DNA from: B1 sp034439755
GTDB taxonomy: Bacteria > Bacteroidota > Bacteroidia > UKL13-3
DNA: 64,000 bases
Direction: 5' to 3'
Assembly (NCBI GenBank): GCA_034439755.1
Contig: JAWXAZ010000077.1
Coordinates: forward strand, 1-64,000
In this document: positions 62,283 to 64,000 of the stretch, piece by piece
Layout: each line of letters opens with the position of its first letter
How positions within the stretch are numbered: the first letter of the stretch is position 1
Program-made: the position numbers and the translations under genes
The notes under the pieces: generated by a model
The model's database searches: none
What the model was told of the DNA's origin: nothing
What the model saw: only the letters and a program-made list of their open reading frames with translations

Positions 62283-62642
62283 TTAATCTAGGCCTTGTTC
62301 TTCCTTTTTAGCTTTTTTGAGCCTCTTATTGAGCAGGTATTCCGATACGTTTTCGGCCAATATGGAGTAGATAAATCCTTTAATGCTCTTGTTTTTTCCA
62401 AGTACTTTGTCTATTACAAAGTTTGCACCAGTTTTTATGCCAAATGATTTAACGTCCTGAACCAATTCTTTATCGCTAAATAAATCGTGCAATGAATCTT
62501 TAATTAAAGCCAATGGGTTCAATGTTTTTACCACCACCTTAAAAGAGGCAAAGGCTATTTTTTCTTCAATACCAACTCTGTCTCGTGTTTCGGCTATGAG
62601 CATTAACAAATCGTCATGATTTTGGATATCTTTTGCTTTCAT
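62283..62642 (-). CDS. Hypothetical small protein, stress group
   Basis: A 119-residue protein I do not recognise. It is helical and partly amphipathic (LNPLALIKDSLHDLFSDKEL; IYSILAENVSEYLLNKRLKK) with a charged C terminus (KKAKKEEQGLD). No signal peptide or full membrane helix. It starts 10 bases after the holin-like gene, so it is probably transcribed with the YtxH group. Proteins of this size with such helices are common beside YtxH in Bacteroidota. Confidence 0.6.
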   Translation of the reverse strand: MKAKDIQNHDDLLMLIAETRDRVGIEEKIAFASFKVVVKTLNPLALIKDSLHDLFSDKELVQDVKSFGIKTGANFVIDKVLGKNKSIKGFIYSILAENVSEYLLNKRLKKAKKEEQGLD

Positions 62643-62652
62643 GAAATGGTTA

Positions 62653-62997
62653 TTATGCAGAGAAAATGGAACGAATAATTTTGTTTCTTATTGGATTTTG
62701 GAGCATGGTTCTTTTACCCATAAAAAGCACCATCGACAATACTAGATAGAATGCTCCCACAATAGCTGAACCTAAAGTATAATCATTGAAATAAATGGAT
62801 ATATAAATGAAAGCAGCAACACTTCCAAAAAGCATAAAAAAAAGAAAGCTAATTCCTATGATAAAATTGCTGAGTACTGAGGTGCTAATAATTGAAAATC
62901 TTTCGATCAATTCGAGTTTATTCAATTCTAGGTTCGATTTAACCAAATTGCCTACATCTTCAGAAAAATCTTCAAGTGAATTATTGTTGTTTATCAT
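62653..62997 (-). CDS. Holin-like (Phage_holin_3_6-type) membrane protein
   Basis: A 114-residue protein from MINNNNSLEDF. I chose this start over the longer frame (63045) because the extra residues carry no feature and it leaves a normal gap. An N-terminal helix (SEDVGNLVKSNLELNKLELIERF) precedes two membrane helices (FIIGISFLFFMLFGSVAAFIYISIYF; GSAIVGAFYLVLSMVLFMG). The pattern matches the holin-like family often encoded next to YtxH in general stress loci. Here it is not phage-related. Confidence 0.7.
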   Translation of the reverse strand: MINNNNSLEDFSEDVGNLVKSNLELNKLELIERFSIISTSVLSNFIIGISFLFFMLFGSVAAFIYISIYFNDYTLGSAIVGAFYLVLSMVLFMGKRTMLQNPIRNKIIRSIFSA

Positions 62998-63072
62998 AAC
63001 CATAATATTTGGTAAATAAAAAAATGGGGTGGCTATTGTTACCATTTAGCCACCCCAATTCGATTCGGTTAT

Positions 63073-63348
63073 TTAGCTCAACTTCCCGTCCAATTTAGCC
63101 TTGGCACTTGTTGCAATTTCTTGAAAAGTTCCTTCGGCCAATTCCTCTAACTCTTCTGCTTTGTGCATTAAGCTATTTGCTTGCTCTCTTAGTTTAGCTT
63201 GAAGATCTGAAGCAAGGTCTTTTGCGCCATTGGCTATTTTCCTTCTAGTTTTGCTGCCTTTGTATGGGGCAAATAATACACCCATTGTTCCGCCTAAAAT
63301 TGCACCAACTAATAATGCTGCAACTACTTTTCCGTTTGAATTTTCCAT
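63073..63348 (-). CDS. YtxH domain protein
   Basis: A 91-residue protein with an N-terminal helix (VVAALLVGAILGGTMGVLFAPYKGSKTRRKI) that is the YtxH signature, followed by a charged coiled coil (LREQANSLMHKAEELEELAEG). The YtxH family responds to general stress and associates with the membrane. It is the second gene of the small minus-strand group (63361-63516, 63073-63348, 62653-62997, 62283-62642). Confidence 0.85.
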   Translation of the reverse strand: MENSNGKVVAALLVGAILGGTMGVLFAPYKGSKTRRKIANGAKDLASDLQAKLREQANSLMHKAEELEELAEGTFQEIATSAKAKLDGKLS

Positions 63349-63360
63349 TTTTTTTTATTT

Positions 63361-63516
63361 TTATAATATATCTCTACCTCGAATGATTCTAAGTAATATT
63401 GCTATAACAGCAATAACCAATAAAACATGAATGATGTTTCCAGCATGAAATGCATAGATTCCTGTTGCCCATGCTATGATCAAAATCACAGCTATTACAT
63501 ATAATAGGTTATTCAT
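63361..63516 (-). CDS. Lmo0937-like small membrane protein
   Basis: A 51-residue product (MNNLLYVIAVILIIAW, then GIYAFHAGNIIHVLLVIAVI, ending RIIRGRDIL). Two membrane helices with a short loop and a basic end match the lmo0937 family, found in stress groups with YtxH. The start is the ATG at 63516 and the stop the TAA at 63361. It is too short for most gene callers, but the sequence is typical. Confidence 0.8.
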   Translation of the reverse strand: MNNLLYVIAVILIIAWATGIYAFHAGNIIHVLLVIAVIAILLRIIRGRDIL

Positions 63517-63534
63517 TTTTGTTTATTCTTTTAT

Positions 63535-64000
63535 TTAATTTTGGGGTGCAAATTCAAAATCTAACTCCACCCGTCTGTTAATCCTACTTTCGTAATTGCT
63601 ACACTGGCGTTCCTTTACACAATAATTTAAAAGGTTCGTTAAGCCGTATGCTGTTGCTTTCATTCTGCTTTTACTTATTCCTTTGCCACTTAAGTATTTT
63701 AAGACAGATTGGTTTCTTTGATTGGATAGGTTCATATTGTAAGCTGGGGTTCCTTTACTATCGGTATATCCGCCAATTATCAATTTTAAACTCGGTGATG
63801 ATTTCATGTAATTTACCACACTGTCTAGATAAGCATATTCAGATTTTCTAATATTAGATTTGTCAAAATCGAAGAACACCATCAGCCCATGTGGTTTTGG
63901 TGTTGCGTTGTTAATAACCAATACTGGTTTTGGCACCAAAGGCGCTATTACTTGGGCAAGTGGTTCTGCTGGTGTTGCAATAACCTTAACTGGCTTTGGC
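63535..64000 (-). CDS. OmpA-family protein, cut by the window edge
   Basis: The C-terminal part of a larger protein. The OmpA peptidoglycan-binding domain is FFDFDKSNIRKSEYAY, GGYTDSKGTPAYNMN and LSNQRNQSVLKYL, with RINRRVELDF at the end. Before it is a Pro-Lys-Val linker (PKPVKVIATPAEP, VPKPVLVINN). The frame stays open to the window end, so the start is not seen and the N-terminal domain is unknown. It ends 18 bases before the ATG of the lmo0937-like gene and may be transcribed with it. Confidence 0.85.
   Translation of the reverse strand, partial: PKPVKVIATPAEPLAQVIAPLVPKPVLVINNATPKPHGLMVFFDFDKSNIRKSEYAYLDSVVNYMKSSPSLKLIIGGYTDSKGTPAYNMNLSNQRNQSVLKYLSGKGISKSRMKATAYGLTNLLNYCVKERQCSNYESRINRRVELDFEFAPQN

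Larger units (their letters stand above)
9402..62465. repeat. Dispersed 9-base word TTGGTTCAG, 17 copies
   Basis: Exact copies start at 9402, 11568, 13342, 13730, 17601, 37617, 37689, 50897, 51751 and 57374 (plus strand). On the minus strand (CTGAACCAA on the plus strand) they start at 11502, 35694, 50799, 53480, 57443, 58070 and 62457. At least two copies (9402, 17601) are outside genes. Copies inside genes are read as Leu-Asn-Gln, Leu-Val-Gln, Glu-Pro or Gly-Ser, so no protein motif explains them. The base after the word is C in most copies and never T. These were counted by eye. Confidence 0.75.

Noticed and set aside
62131..62286. A 51-codon plus-strand frame starting with GTG
   Set aside because: It has no visible promoter, an unusual start (four Val) and its end overlaps the stop of a real gene and covers that gene's terminator.
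62653..62997. A prophage holin
   Set aside because: No other phage gene is nearby; holin-like proteins of this type are regular members of YtxH stress groups.

Overview
The window looks like a chromosome piece of a Bacteroidota bacterium. The evidence is an AT-rich composition, promoter boxes of the TAnnTTTG type, a PorP/SprF-like protein, and two very large secreted proteins ending in type IX secretion sorting domains (one type B, one type A). OmpA proteins with acidic calcium-binding repeats and RHS and cadherin-type surface repeats fit the same group. No rRNA, tRNA or CRISPR array was seen.

Layout. 0.5-6.1 kb (minus): a tight six-gene operon of mostly membrane proteins (DUF4407, DUF350, a transglutaminase-like protein, two proteins sharing an N-terminal domain) with no function known to me, preceded by a lipoprotein gene. 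6.7-9.2 kb: a scar region with the C-terminal end of an RHS protein, an internally deleted IS701-type element with intact ends and a CTAA target duplication, and two broken small genes behind an operator-like palindrome. 9.4-17.5 kb (minus): a complete N-type ATPase operon (atpDCQRBEFAG) followed by a polyphosphate kinase 2 gene. 18.0-34.4 kb (minus): OmpA protein, PorP-like protein, a 1723-residue cadherin-repeat adhesin and a 3119-residue LamG/fibronectin protein. 34.6-59.0 kb: a large envelope polysaccharide or metabolite locus. 60.2-64 kb: a TSP3-OmpA protein and a group of small stress-type membrane proteins (YtxH, holin-like, lmo0937-like).

The 34.6-59.0 kb locus starts with an acyl carrier protein, KAS III, glycosyltransferase and GNAT set. 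It continues with a Wzm/Wzt-type ABC exporter, methyltransferase, short-chain dehydrogenase, cytochrome P450, two PhyH-type oxygenases, a DVDDT alpha-toroid protein, a UbiA-type prenyltransferase, an asparagine synthetase, a UDP-glucuronate epimerase-like enzyme, several putative glycosyltransferases and a carbamoyltransferase/DUF5989/SxtJ trio. Two paralogous SGNH proteins lie inside it and at its end. The mixture of terpenoid-like tailoring enzymes with a polysaccharide exporter suggests an undescribed prenylated or otherwise decorated glycoconjugate.

The strongest unexplained DNA-level signal is the 9-base word TTGGTTCAG. I count 17 exact copies on either strand, read in different frames and also present outside genes. 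Two copies of its head-to-head fusion TTGGTTCGAACCAA are also present. The exact word is absent from 37.7-50.8 kb, 17.6-35.7 kb and the first 9.4 kb. All counts were made by eye.
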